From NCBI GenBank assembly GCA_013397845.1, contig VZTG01004589.1:1-64000 (forward strand): a DNA stretch of 64,000 nucleotides, read 5' to 3'. The stretch's first letter is position 1. Every line of letters starts with the position of its first letter. Below are positions 47,501 to 59,660 of this stretch, piece after piece. This DNA is from Melanocharis versteri (Eukaryota > Chordata > Aves > Passeriformes > Melanocharitidae). The notes under the pieces are model-generated. The model had not been told where the DNA came from. It made no database searches and saw nothing but the letters and a program-made list of their open reading frames with translations. A program made the position numbers and the translations under genes.

Positions 47501-48253
47501 TTTTCATATCAGTGATCACACAAATGAAGTCATAGTCTTCATGCAATAAAGATGATTTGTCAAGGGTGTCAGTAAATATACTAGCTGATTTATTAGTATT
47601 GCTACAAGATGTCAAAACTAAAACTTTCCAGAAAAACATACAAATTTCAATAGTACTAAAATTTCTGGGAAAGGCTTACACTCAATTTAGTACTTTCTAA
47701 CACATTCAGAACATTTTTTAGGAATGGTTAAGATCTAATCTTGCATTTTTTAGATGAAAAGTCTTGATTTTTAACTTCATATCAACTTCAGATTATCCAT
47801 TGTCTTTTTTTTGTCAACTCCAGCTTATATCAACATATATGTTTTCATATGAGTGTCATTTAGGGTTTCCACATCCCAAGTTCACATTTTTTCAATGAGC
47901 TTACAGGTTTTTGTTTGGTTGCTATTTTAATATTATTTATTTCCCTGTTTTTACATAAAGACTTTTCAAAAGACTATAGGTAATCCTGACTTATAAAAGG
48001 AAATCAAAACAAAGAAAACCAAAAGCCCTTCTAGTTTAATAAAATCGTTTTCATACTTGGTTCTGTTAGAGATTAGCAGCCCAATAACATTTTTAGGGGA
48101 AATTTTAATTAGAAATTAATAGTAGAATGCATAGATTTGAAATCAATCTAAAGATCCATCAAATCAAAATACTCACATCTTTGCTAGCAGGCACCAGTAA
48201 TTTTCTTTCAAAAATTTAAGCATAGATTCAGTGCAGAATAAATATACTACCTA
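44591..48253. other. AT-rich non-coding DNA
   Basis: 3.7 kb with no gene or repeat that I can support. Frames are all under 65 codons. Confidence 0.5.
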
Positions 48254-48832
48254 TGCCATTTTGGGATGGGATAGAGATAATTTTCTTTACAGTAGCTAGT
48301 ACTGGGCTATGGTTTGGATTTCTGCTGAAAACAGTGTTGATAACACCGGAATGTTTTTGTTACTGGTGAGCAGGGCTTGCACTGAGTCAAAAACTTTTCT
48401 GCTTCTCACCCCACCAGTGCACAGGCTGGGGCTGCACAAGGAGTTAGGAGGGGACACAGCCAGGACAGCTGACCCCAAGTGACCAAAGGGATATTCCAGA
48501 CCTTATGACATGCTCCGCATATAAAGCTGGGGGGAGAAGGAGGAAGAAAGAGGATGTTAGGTGGGGCAGCTTTTGTCTTCCCGAGCCACACATGAGGGAG
48601 CCCTGCTCTTCTGGGAATACCTGAACACCTACCTACTCCTCCATGGGAAGCAGTGAATTAATTCCTTGTTTTGTTTTGCTTATGTGTTTTGCTTTTGCCT
48701 TACCTATTCAGCTGTCTGTATCTCAGCCCATGGGTTCTCTCACTTCTACCCTTTTGATTCTCTCTCCCATGCCACTGGGATAAAGTCAGTGGCTCTGTGG
48801 GCTTAGTTGCTGGCTGGGGTTAAACCATGACA
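48254..48832 (+). mobile_element. ERVL-like solo LTR
   Basis: Matches, as I remember it, a widely dispersed bird ERVL LTR: GGGATGGGATAGAG near the 5' end, AACAGTGTTGATAACACCGG, GACAGCTGACCCC, a GCATATAAAGCTGG TATA region (48517-48530) and the 3' end GGCTGGGGTTAAACCATGACA (48813-48832). The 3' end is clean. The 5' end and TSD are uncertain. Confidence 0.8.
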
Positions 48833-49499
48833 ACTGCATACATTTAAATGCTGCTTTAACTGAAGTAAGTAAACTACACACATACCGATAATTTTACCAC
48901 TACTAGGGGTATGGATAATTAAATGAAGGCAATTCATGCATATCCTCGACCAAAATTTAGTCCTTTTCCTTTAGTCTCCAGTTCCTACAATTCCCCTGAT
49001 GCTGTTGTTAGTTGTTTGATATGCAGAAAACACTGGTACGTAATTGACCAGATATAGAGACTTTGATAGTGTGATCAATTACAACCCGTGACACTTCCCT
49101 CACCAGCAAACATGTATAAAAGCCTCTGAATGACAGATACCCTACCTATAAACTGAAAAAACCAGAATCTGATACTCACTATGCCTAAAGAAGCTTCTCT
49201 TTCTACTAAATATGTGACTTTCTAACCTGGCTTGCATGGTCTATTTTTTCTTCAGAAAGGAGGACAATGGCAGCAATCTCTTCTTTTTTTATTATTATTA
49301 TGATAACCTGTAATCTTCCAAGAATAGTTGATTCTTCACGAACACTTAGCTGCTCAGTCTGACCTAGAGAGATAGATAGAAAACTTACTTGCAGTTTTCT
49401 TTCTGGAAACAGGCAAAGGATGATCACAGCTGCAACATGAGTTTGACATGAATCTGTGGCATTCCTGAAGGATTTGTGGCTGGAAAATGCCAAAGCTGT
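48833..49499. other. Non-coding spacer
   Basis: No feature other than a short (ATT)n run near 49288-49300. The 95-codon minus frame 49206-49493 includes this run and has no motif. Confidence 0.45.
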
Positions 49500-49747
49500 T
49501 CAAGGGCTCAGCAATTGCTGGAACATAGAAAGTTCAGGACAGACCCCCAAGAACTGTGGAGACATGGACATACTGGAGAAATTCCAATGAAGGGACACAG
49601 ATATGTTTATGAACATCTACTGTGAGGAAAAACTGTGAGAGATGGAACAATTCAGCCTGGAGAAGAGAAGGGTAGAGGGATTTGTATCAATATATAAATA
49701 CACAAAGGGAGGGTGCAAAGAGGAGGGGGAGCCAGGCTGTGGTCAAT
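49500..49747 (+). mobile_element. CR1 fragment, 5' part (split by an LTR)
   Basis: GAGATGGAACAATTCAGCCT, then GAGAAGAGAAGGGTAGAGGG and GGAGGGTGCAAAGAGGAGGG mark the CR1 ORF2 tail. It breaks off at 49747 in the LTR and resumes at 50360. Confidence 0.8.
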
Positions 49748-50359
49748 TGTGGTGGGTCCATCCCATGATGTCACCGCCGCCTCCTTCTCAGATGACGAAG
49801 GTGGCTCCTCCTTGGAGGGAGGATCGATGGGTGGGACCAAAGTCTAGGAACCCGCTCACCCCTCCAGAAGGAGAGGCATGGCCAGGGCTCAGGACCCGCC
49901 CACTCTTCCACGAGGTTCTATTCGGTTTGACGTTCTGTTGGTTGTTACCATTGTACCCACCCCTTAAATAATTTGATTGGACCCTGGACCCTGGTACCCT
50001 CCCCTCACCCCGATCCCCATTGGTTGTCATCCCTAACCCCTCCTAGCTTTCCTTCCCCTTATAACGCCGTGCACACTGTTGTTGTTCGGAGTTGTCCCTC
50101 CACAGCTCTCCCTCCCGGATCCCCTTGTCCATTTCCCCAATAAAGGAGAACACAGGGGAGACCCCCTCCCGCAGCCCTGTGTCTCTTCGCTCTTCTTTCA
50201 TCGCGCCTTGTTGATTCTTCACCTGGAGCTACTCCGCCTCAGCACAAACCACCCGTGCATTTCTCCTGGAGCAGCACCACCACGACGTGGGCTGTCAGGC
50301 GCCAAGGAGTAAGCGTCTCGGCTGAAGGGCGATGTGGAAAGCCCAGAGCGGATGCTACA
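49748..50359 (+). mobile_element. Solo ERV LTR inside a CR1
   Basis: 612 bp from TGTGGTGGGTCC to GATGCTACA. The flanks GTCAAT (49742-49747) and GTCAAC (50360-50365) are a 6-bp TSD with one mismatch. It has CCTTATAACG near 50056 and CCAATAAAGG near 50137. Different family from the TGTTGCGG group. Confidence 0.88.
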
Positions 50360-50645
50360 GTCAACGATGCTGAGAGACAATGGGCACAACCTGAAGGACA
50401 GGAAGTCCCCACTGAATGTCAGGAAACAGTTTTCACTGTGACCACGACTTGAGAACTGACACAAGTTGCCCAGAGTGGTGTTGGGAGTCTTCCTCGTGGG
50501 AGGCACAAAAAAAATGCGTATGGATTAAAAAACCATTCTGAGCAACTACCTGGAGGTGGCTGTGCATTAGTAGTAGAGGTGCACCATACGACCTTCAGAG
50601 ATCCAGAGATCCCTTCCAACCTCAACCATTCTGTCATTCTGTGAA
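50360..50645 (+). mobile_element. CR1 fragment, 3' part
   Basis: Resumes the ORF2 tail (CAATGGGCACAACCTGAAGG, TTGCCCAGAGTGGTGTTGGG) and ends with the CR1 3' UTR (GAGATCCCTTCCAACCTCAA; CATTCTGTCATTCTGTG). Confidence 0.88.
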
Positions 50646-51249
50646 TCTTTCTTAGTATATTTTTTCTATTTAAACGATGGCCTATTAAAAAAATTTAATG
50701 AGAAAATTGTTGCATGCAATTTTTTATTTCTTTAGCCGTGGTTTCACTTTGCCACCTCTTTTGTAAAAGAATTATTTGACAGGATGCACTCTTAAAGAAT
50801 CTCTTTTATCACTGACTGTAACCTTCTCATCTTTCTGACTGGCAGCACTCCTAAGCTTTTTTGGATCTGAGTATTTTATAGAGTAGAAATACCTTTACCA
50901 GTTTTGCCCCACTGTACAGAATTATCACAGAGAATTCTACAGCAGTAAGAAATCTGCTTATATTAGAAGAATCTAAAGATAATGGTGCTCGTACTTTCTT
51001 CTGATGTGCAGAATCAAATAGCAATGATCATGATTACCAATTAAAAGGATTTTTCTTCCTCGGCTCCAACCAACACCTCTGTATTCTTTGTTTTTCAATT
51101 TAGCTGTTTATTTTTGTCATTCCCTGCTATTACTATCAACACTTCATGATGCTAATCACTTAATGCTTTCATGCACTTATGGGACATTTGGCAGTTCTTT
51201 GATGACATAACTTAAACAACAATTAAAAAAAAAAATTAAAATTGGCTTT
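50646..51249. other. AT-rich non-coding spacer
   Basis: No feature seen. Confidence 0.45.
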
Positions 51250-51889
51250 TGCCGCGGCGCCGTGCACCCGACCTCCCCTCTCGGGGGTGCCTGGTCTGGC
51301 TGGGCAGAGCAGTGTGCGCAACCTTCCCGCCGCCAGGCCGGGAGCGGCTGGCTTGATTCCAAGGTGGGAGGGCTGCCAGGGCTCTCACTCAGGGTCCGGC
51401 TAGCCCACCGGTGTTACAGGCGCAGGAGAGGAATGAGAGACGGAGGAGGGCTCTTCAGGGTAAACCAGGGAAGGGTTTACTCCTCCAAGGCGGAAGTCAC
51501 GGGGTTGAAGAGCAGGGGCGCGAAGAGCCCAGAGCAGGGGGTTACACAGTATTTTGTACCAGGGGAGAGGGGAGGGAAATACCCATGAACAAGCCAACTG
51601 GGGTACAGCACACAGGCAGACTGACAGTACATAAACCAATAACAGCAACAGGGGGAGGAGAGGGGCCAACAAGGAGCCAATGAGGAACCCCGGAGCAGAG
51701 AAAGTTTCAGGACACTGCCGTGTGTGGAAGGAACCAATGAGGATACGGGGATTAACATAATTCAAATAAGTAGGGAAAAGGATCTTGGGAGGAACTCAGT
51801 TTCTCACCCTAAGTAGGAGAGAGAGATGCATCAGGAACACTGCCTGAGCCTGCTGAGGTAACAGAAGTGATCTTTGAATCACCACAACA
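51250..51889 (-). mobile_element. Solo ERV LTR
   Basis: Minus-strand LTR of 640 bp, TGTTGTGGTGATTC ... GGCGCCGCGGCA. It is the same family as 43675-44212 (shared start, shared central TACTGTCAGTCTGCCTG-like and TGTACCCCAGTTGG segments and a GC-rich 3' end), but with an extra ~100 bp in U3. Flanks GGCTTT and GTTTTT are at best a decayed TSD. The 121-codon frame 51400-51765 is an LTR shadow. Confidence 0.85.
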
Positions 51890-53335
51890 GGTTTTTCCAT
51901 TTTTGTAAGTTCAGAACATGAGGGCAAAGAAATTAAAAATATCCAGGATGTTGTTCCAGCCTGTTAACTATGTAAGTCACTACAATATAGAAAGGAATGC
52001 AGCTCTGTCAATATACACAGCCAATATCAAGAATATGAGTTTAGAGCTTCTGCCTATGTTGTTTCTCTTCCTCCACCAAAGTCTTATATCTGTACATCAT
52101 CTTGAAAGCCTTCTTAAAGCTTAGTACATAAGTAATTTTTTTTTCTTAATTAAATGCAGAGAGGACACTGAAACACAAGTAGTTTAGAGGTGCTTGGTAC
52201 TGTAGTTTTTACCGCTGTCCACGTTAAAAACTGGATGCAAGAGTTTTTGTCATCCTAAGATACTCTATGAAAGCAAATTCACTTATCTAAGATGCAGAGG
52301 AGGAATGAAGACTCACATTATGATGGTTGTAGGACTCTTAGATATTCTGGCAAGATAAAACACTGTATAACAATGAACAAGGTACTATGCAATATTATAG
52401 GGTACAGAGTTCTGTGAATAAACAGGTGTACACTGTTTTACATAAAACTAAATTAAATGTATATGCTTAGTAACATTAAAGAGTACATAGGTAGAATATG
52501 TAGTCAAATTTCAAGTGACAGACATAGAAAAAAGACAATGACTACACTTTCTTAAATGAAGTAAGTCAGATGCTGAACTGCCTTTAAAATAGTTTGAGAT
52601 AATACAATATCTCTGATACAGATAATTTTCAAGTGCCTCAGTATTAAAAGATTTTGGATTTATTCCATGTTTTTTTGAGGTCGCAACACAGAGATAAGGA
52701 GTAAGAAAATGCAACTCTGATCTGATCCTCTGTAATACTGTCTTTTACAAAGAAAACACTTATAAATACTTTGGGAAGGATCATTGGGTCTGTCTTGGCA
52801 TACTCTCAGGATTAAATATCTTTTTTTAATAATTTTTTCCCTGAAGGTTGTTTAATTAATACAGAATCCTGGACAGAAAAGTAGTATGTACATTCAAAAT
52901 TTAAAAATGTATCCAGTTAAAAATATCTTAGTGATACAGAAAATGTTTCTAGATGTGCTTCTCTGCCTTTTCCCAGAGCAGAAGCATCACCTTTTAAGAC
53001 TTAAGGCTGACAGAACTATTCAGCTTTGCTTTGTGATTCTCCCAAGCTTAAAGGCCACATACATGATCTTCAAGAAAAAAGAAGCATGTCCATATCAATA
53101 TACAGTATTTTCCTCCTATGACAGATTCTTTAGATGAAAATATCAATGGCTTTGGATACAGGAGAATCAATATGGGGAAGAGAAAAAAGGGTTTTTTCAA
53201 AACTCACAGTGAGAGAAAGGTGACATTTTATGCTTAATAAGATGCCAGAGACTGAAAATAGTTTATGTCTCAAACATTGATATAAAGTTTTTAAGAAACT
53301 ACAGCCACAGAAATCTCCCTGAAGAACTCTGGACT
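51890..53335. other. AT-rich non-coding DNA
   Basis: No gene supported. Frames of 60-83 codons (for example 52886-53137) have no recognisable motif. Confidence 0.5.
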
Positions 53336-53369
53336 GTAAACCGAACTGCTGACTGGATTAAAGGAAACC

Positions 53370-54050
53370 CATTGTTCAGTCTCCTCAGGCTAAGGGAAAG
53401 GTATGCACCCACAATAGGCCAAAGCCTCCAGCTGCCATCCCAGCCGAATTTGGGGTGGGGGGGTGAGAGAACAGCTCACAGAAGCCAGGTTCACACAGAC
53501 TCCCCCCAACCGAGGGGGGACGAGGAGGTTTTTGGGTGCATGGCTTAGCCTCTGGTGAGAGGCAATTAACATCCATCCTCCGATTACACAAAACTGGCCC
53601 AGCTGTGGAACCCCCAACCCCACAGGGCACATCCATGTGAGAGGCTTTGCCCCACAGGACTGCACGTGACTCAGAGCCTGCTGTAAGAGACTGCCCCCTC
53701 CCCGCCAGCTCCAGGGGGACATGCCTGGACATGCCTGCCCAGCCGAGTGTATATAACCATGGGATCCTGTGTTTTCGGGGGGATTGACACTATCAGAAGA
53801 CCTGCTGAAGAAGACCGGGGAGACTGACACCATGAGAAGACCTGCTGAAGAAGATCATCGAGGCACCAGTGGGACCCGCAGAGCATTGATATTCTTTTTA
53901 TTCTGTCTCTGTCTCGCCTCATCCCCCCCCCCGCCTATTTTCCATTTCTTTCCTTTTCTCTTTCTCTCATATTTACCATACAATAAAACCCATATTATTG
54001 TCACTGGCATATGGTCTCGTTTGCACCTTAACTGGGCAGAGGAATTTCCA
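53370..54050 (+). mobile_element. ERV LTR (approximate limits)
   Basis: GC-rich segment in AT-rich DNA with LTR features in order: long U3, TATA (GTGTATATAACC, about 53746-53757), and CAATAAAAC poly-A signal (about 53981-53989) after a T/C-rich R region. It contains a 40-bp tandem duplication just downstream of the TATA box. No TSD could be found, so both ends are estimates. Confidence 0.65.
53786..53865. repeat. 40-bp tandem duplication in an LTR
   Basis: Two units (53786-53825 and 53826-53865) share GAAGACCTGCTGAAGAAGA. They lie in the presumed R region, just after the TATA box. Confidence 0.85.
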
Positions 54051-56425
54051 AAGAACCTTAATAATAATAATGATTGGATCCTAACATTGGATCTTAACAT
54101 AAGAGGACCAACAATTTGTGCATGTAATCCTGTCCTAAGGTAAAATGAGCAGTAATATAATAATGAAGTCCTGGTGAGCAACACACATGGCAAAATGTCT
54201 ATTTAAAAGATATGTCTATTTTTTTTTTTTAATAAATTTTCAAGTGAGTAAGTCTTGTTTTAAAAAAAATGTCTAGATAAAGAGTTTTTCTAATTTTATT
54301 TCATTAAACAAATTGATCACAAGAAAAAATGACAAAAAACTCCTTCCCATAGACAAAATCCCAGCTCCTTCTCTTTTGTCAAACCACTAGAGCAGAAAAT
54401 TTTGATTCTGGACGCATGCTGTTTTCTGCCACTTCATTACTCAAGTAATTAATACTTCCTGAGACTTATTGGCCCTTCCTTTGGATATAGATCTCTGAGT
54501 GCAGGATATTATTAGTGGGTAAGAGGAAACTAGACAAATTTTTATTAGAACGAATCACTTTTAATTTACTAAAAGCCTATCCTTATGATTTGTATTATTT
54601 CTTGCCAGAACAACTACTGAATATGTTCTGGTGTGTCATGTCATTATATCGTTGTAGAAGTACACAGGATTCTCAAACAAAACTAAGGCTTATTGCTGTT
54701 GCCTTAACACAGATGCCACTAAGACATATTGGTACATCTAAGATATCAACATGGAGCTGACAGAATTCACCCAAATCTTGTCATAAACCTATCCCTTTGC
54801 AAGACGAGAGAAGTACTCTAGGGAGTCTCAAATGACTTTTACTTAGGCAGCTGAAGCTTTCCGAAGTGACAAGAGATACTGAAGGGAAGAGAAGGAAAGT
54901 GATTTTCAAATTGCAAAGCAGGTCAGCAGCAGTCTTCAATCACTTCAAATATAGGTTTCTTGATCTTTCAGACAGTGATCTATTTCCTAACAAACCCTTC
55001 CTATCCTTACGTGCATCAGCAATAAAATTGGTGATTGAAATGCATTATGTAGGAATTTATCTGTTACTTTGCAGCTATTTCCCTCATATCTCTCATCAAG
55101 GAGTAAAAAAAAAAAAATCCGTTGTTGAAATTATATTACCTTTTTCTAAAGAGTTTGTTTGCTGTACTACTCATCTTTTTAACCATTACTGCAAAAAAAT
55201 TGAACAAATCTCACACACACTTTAAAGATCATAATTGTAAGAGCATCATTTAACTTCATTAAGGAGTTGAGAATATATTGGCTGCACAAACGTGCCGTTA
55301 TTAGAAAATTACTGGTATGCCCAACCGTCTTATTACCAGGGAACATTGACAAATATTCAAGAGACTGCTTCCATTTGCCACTGTCATGTTTCATTTTATT
55401 ACCATGTCACTATAATGTTTATACATAGAAAACATACCAGCTGTGATAGAATAAACTATTTTACTGAGGCTCAAGAATACACATATCTGTATTGTCTAGT
55501 GCATCTGAGACAAGGGTTAGAATACTGCCTTTATCTCAGAATGATTTGGGTTGACAGAAGATCTTTTAGAATAATGCATTTTAAAAAGAAAAAGATTTTG
55601 CCAGTGATAAACAGCAAAGATGTACCTGTAGCATGACTTTCTGACTCTATAATGAAATAAAAGAATGCTATACAAGTTAGTTACTGAGTTGAAACAAGCA
55701 CTGAGGTATGATTGTCATTCTAGTATTAAGGTACATTCCTACTTGATTAAAAATTGCATTCTTCTTTTAGTGTTTCAAGAATTGAGTAAATCCCAGAACA
55801 CGTAAATGTCTATTAATGTATAGATTAGCTTATGTGTGATACTTTAATGCAGTAGTTTAATTTATAGCCTAAATACCACTGTTTCAGTCAATACAGAGGA
55901 ACTCTTGTGCTGAAGATGTATAAATAAAGGCAGCTTTTTTTTTATTAGTTGGAGATCTCAATTTCTTTCTTAATCCTTTTATATTTTATAAACATATGGT
56001 ATTTATTTATACCTACATACAAGTAGATGATACAAGTTTAGGATTAACTGAGACTTCAGAGTCTACATGAAATTTTTAAAATTACTTTATTTACTTACAA
56101 ACTTGAAATCCATTCAGCGGCATACTTTCAGAGACACTTTCGAAAACTGTATTCCATGCTGTGGTAAACATTTGTTCTTCTTTTCTCACAAAATCCCCAA
56201 AATTGGAGTTTGTTGTTGTTCTCATTTTTCCAGTCATTATCATACTCCACTGATCCCTGTTCTTTGAATTGTTGGACATTAGAAAAATTTCCAATAAAGG
56301 AATTACAGCAGCAGCAGTTTACATTTCCTATGACTTTTCCCTCTATGGATCTTGTCTATGGACAAGAAGTGGAAATGGAAATTTCCATGATCTACCACTT
56401 CCCTCTTATTTGTTCTGTTATGTCA
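54051..56425. other. AT-rich non-coding DNA
   Basis: Short (AAT)n run at about 54058-54073. Frames at 54515-54760, 54866-55225 (119 codons) and 55292-55636 have no family features. Confidence 0.5.
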
Positions 56426-57096
56426 TGTCGCTTGCTCTGGCTTTTAACCAGCCCGGTGGGCCAGCGAAGGAGTTGGCAGAGTGAGAGCGCCTGGACGATG
56501 TCAGCTCCTGGCTCTTAAAAGAGCCTTTGCCTTCACCAGCGTTTGCCTCTGCGCGCTGTCCGGTGGTAGCTCTTACAAGAGCTTTTCGCTTTCAGCTCCA
56601 AGCAGGCTTGACCGTAAGCTGATGTGGCTGCAAGACCGGTGTGGACGAAGAAGGAGAGAGGAGACTCTTTTCTGCGGTTCCGAGTCCCTCATTCCCCAAG
56701 AAGGAGAACGTAGAGACACGCGGGGGAGCAGAAGAAGAGCCCAACTGTCACAGGGGCGAGGGTTTTTATACAGTAACCAAAGGGAGAGGAGAGAAGCGGA
56801 AAACCAACAGGAGTTTGATGGGTTGTGACGTGTAACCAATAGGGAAAGAGAAAGGAGGGACATATACGAACTAACCAATGGAGGAGACAACAGATACGAA
56901 CTTTCTGGTAACAAATTGACTAAACATGAACTGGGAGGAGTTCTGGGAGGAGACTGCTCAAGATTGGCACATTGGGGGTGCGGTTGGCTTCACAGCCTCA
57001 GCCTCACCTTCAGATTCACTTTCCTCAGCAGGGAAATCTACCCAGTTTATTTCGTCATTAACCCTGAATCTGAAGGCGGGCTGGGCCACCGCAACA
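56426..57096 (-). mobile_element. Solo ERV LTR (family of 24356)
   Basis: Minus-strand, 671 bp. On the minus strand it starts TGTTGCGGTGGCCCAGCC (57096) and ends GACA (56426), with ACTGTATAAAAACC (about 56761-56774). It aligns along its whole length with the plus-strand LTR at 24356-25050, including the U5 segment AAGGCTCTTTTAAGAGCCAG. Flanks ATGTCA and ATGTTG may be a decayed 6-bp TSD. Confidence 0.88.
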
Positions 57097-57604
57097 ATGT
57101 TGTCCAAAGATTTTTTTCTTTCTCTCTTTAGACCACACTCTCTTTCCACCCTTTAGATCAAACAACAACTGTAAAGCCTTTTTGTGTAAAACCTGTCTTA
57201 TAAGGTGAGCTGTGGTTGCTCCTGAATTATATAAATTCCTCATCTGAAAGAAAAAGATTAGAATGACACAATAGAGACAAATTATTGTCACTATGTCTGG
57301 AACATGTTTGCCCCCTTCTATTTAAAAATGTAACAGGGAAGAATTCATAGACTAGAAAACACTGAATGAAAATAATTCATCATGTATTTGATGCAAAGTA
57401 GTTTTAGAAAGGATTCTGCCACACCATTAATACTTCCAGGGTTCATACAACATCATGCCACACCAAAGTATAATTTTTACATTATTTACATAATCTTTAC
57501 ATATTTACAGCATAATCTTTTATATACTCTTATTTTCAGCTTTCTGAAATTAGTACGTATTAATCATTTTCTGATATGACTTCTTCATATTATCTTTGGG
57601 GTAT
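57097..57604. other. Non-coding spacer
   Basis: AT-rich, nothing recognised. Confidence 0.45.
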
Positions 57605-58318
57605 TGAGACATGCTGCCCTTGGATCACAACAACCCGGTGCACTCTTACAGGCTGGGGGCAGAGTGGCTGGAAAGCTGCCTGGTGGAAAAGGACCTAGAG
57701 GGTGCTGGTCAATGCCAGCTGACCGTGAACCAGCTGTACCCAGGTGGCCAAGAAGGACAAGAGTATCCTGGCTTGGATCAGCAAAAGGGTGGCCACGAGG
57801 ACCGTGGCAGTGACTATCTCCCTGTGCTGGCACTGGTGGGGTCACGCCCCAACTGCTGGATTCAGTTTTGGGCCTCTCATGACAAGAAAGGCATTTTGGT
57901 GCTGGAACGAGTCCAGATAAGGACAACAGAGCTGGTGAAGGGTCTGGAGTACAAGTCTGATGAGGAGCAGCTGAAGAAGCTGGGGGTGTTTAGCCTGAAG
58001 AAAAGGAGGCTCAGGGATGACCTTTCTGCTCTCTTCAATTCCCTCAGAGGAGGTTGTAGCCAGGGAGGTGTCGGTCCCTTCTCCCAGGCAACCAGTTACA
58101 GCAAAAGAGGAAATGGCCTTAAATTGCACCAGGGGATGTTTAGATTAGATATTAGGGAAAATATCTTCACTGATAGGCCGGTCAGGGATTGGAACTGGCT
58201 GCTGAGTGAATTGGCGGAACTGACATCCCTGACAGTGTTCAAAAAAAGCCTGTTGATGTGGCAGTGGAGATTGCTTAATGGTGAAAATGGTGTTGCTGAG
58301 TTAACAGTTTGTTAACCT
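57605..58318 (+). mobile_element. CR1 ORF2 C-terminal region with a 234-codon open frame
   Basis: The open frame at 57611-58315 encodes the CR1 ORF2 tail in order: NPVHSYRLGAEWLESCLVEK, a decayed cysteine/valine-rich segment, then LVKGLEYKSDEEQLKKLGVF, SLKKRRLRDDLSALFNSLRG and FRLDIRENIFTDRPVRDWNW. An uninterrupted frame of this length suggests a fairly young copy. It lacks the reverse transcriptase and the normal 3' UTR end, so it is dead. Confidence 0.9.
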
Positions 58319-59316
58319 GGATGCCAAGTGTCCACCTGGGCTGGATGTCCGGTGCCCACCAAAGCATTTCTCTTGCTCCTCTTCTCACATGGACAGGATA
58401 TACATCGGACACTTTACAAAGACATTGTCAAAACCTAGAAAATTGTACGGTCTATATTGCAGTCTATATTGCCATATGGTTTGCTCTATCACTGTCAGTT
58501 CCCTGTGAATACAGGGACAGAGAGCTACAATCATTTTTACTAAGTAATTTAGGGCTGTAGAGTCTGAATTTTACTATAATAAATGAGGAGCAGTACATGG
58601 CGATGGTAGTGGGGTGATACATCCTCTGAGGAAATTCACATTAAAGTCTGGTATATTTCTTCTTTTAAGCTTGAGGAGCTATTACACTTATTTTGGACAG
58701 GCTGAATTTTGCCAGATTGTAAAGCACCCAAATACATAGATGTCTAAAGCAGCCAGATGGCAAGACTGAACACATATCTATGTAAGAAGCAAATAGAAAA
58801 CAAGGAAATAGAAAATAAGTTAAACATATTTTAATTTTTTTTTTCCTTAGAAGTTAATTGTTTACAAGGCTCTGGTTTTGTTCAAAATTTTGATAGATGG
58901 GTCTGGACCATCATAGTTGTTTCTCTAGAATTATTTTTATTCAACATGTCTGAATTTTTCTGACTATACTTTTTAAGTTGTTACATGGAACTTATAAAAT
59001 CATGGCAATCGTGGCCTATTTAACATCTGCAATGCATGAGGCAAGTACTAAGTTTTTAGAATATTTAAGTATCATACAATAGAGGAAGGTTTATTCTGAG
59101 AAGTTTTATTTTATAATTTATGTAGTTTTATTGATAACAGTATTGAGTTATCATGTGTACATATATATATCTTCCATTCTAATACAGATCCTGTGACCTT
59201 ATAACTGTCAGTACCTTTAGAAAATGTTTATTGTCCTCATTACTTTTCCCCATTAAGTTCACATTCTCACTTTCTGTAGAGTACGCCTCATCCGCTAAAC
59301 TCTCCTCCCTATATGC
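58319..59316. other. AT-rich non-coding spacer
   Basis: No feature supported between the CR1 and the provirus. A short (TA)n run lies near 59161-59170. Confidence 0.45.
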
Positions 59317-59331
59317 TGTCAGAGACCGAGA
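59317..59331 (+). mobile_element. LTR-start-like remnant
   Basis: TGTCAGAGACCGAGA matches 14 of 15 bases of the presumed 3' LTR start at 61919. It is joined directly to reverse-transcriptase sequence, which suggests a deletion of the rest of the 5' LTR, leader, gag and protease. Confidence 0.5.
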
Positions 59332-59332
59332 C

Positions 59333-59660
59333 CGATCACACTTCCCCAAGGAATGAAGAATTCACCTACTATATGTCAGTAGTTTATAGCAAAAGCTTTA
59401 TCTCCAGCTAGACAAAAGCATCCTTAAGCAAAAATTTTGCATTATATGGACGATTTGTTAATCTCAGCACTAACACAAAAAGATATGGAAGAGGCTTGTG
59501 ATAGTGTTGTAGCAAAGATTAAAAATGCTGAACTTGAAATTTCTACATCAAAAATACAGAAAACTCCACCGTGGAAATATTTGAGATAGAAAATGACAGA
59601 ACAAACAATAATGCCACAAAAAATACAGCTTCAGGTCAAAGTTAATACCTTACAAGATTT
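59333..59660 (+). pseudogene. Endogenous retrovirus pol: reverse transcriptase remnant
   Basis: In one frame from about 59333 to 59587 the reverse-transcriptase palm is recognisable: an LPQG block followed by NSPTICQ, then ILHYMDDLLIS containing the YMDD catalytic motif (motif C), and a downstream lysine-rich stretch. The frame is broken by stops at about 59372, 59427 and near 59587. The sequence style fits class II (alpha/beta-like) avian ERVs. The next segment continues in a frame that passes at about 59660 straight into integrase, so the connection domain and RNase H are missing. Non-functional. Confidence 0.8.

Noticed and set aside
53855..54193. 112-codon minus-strand frame with a basic run
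   Set aside because: Antisense of an LTR R/U5 region with a T/C-rich tract; no protein family.
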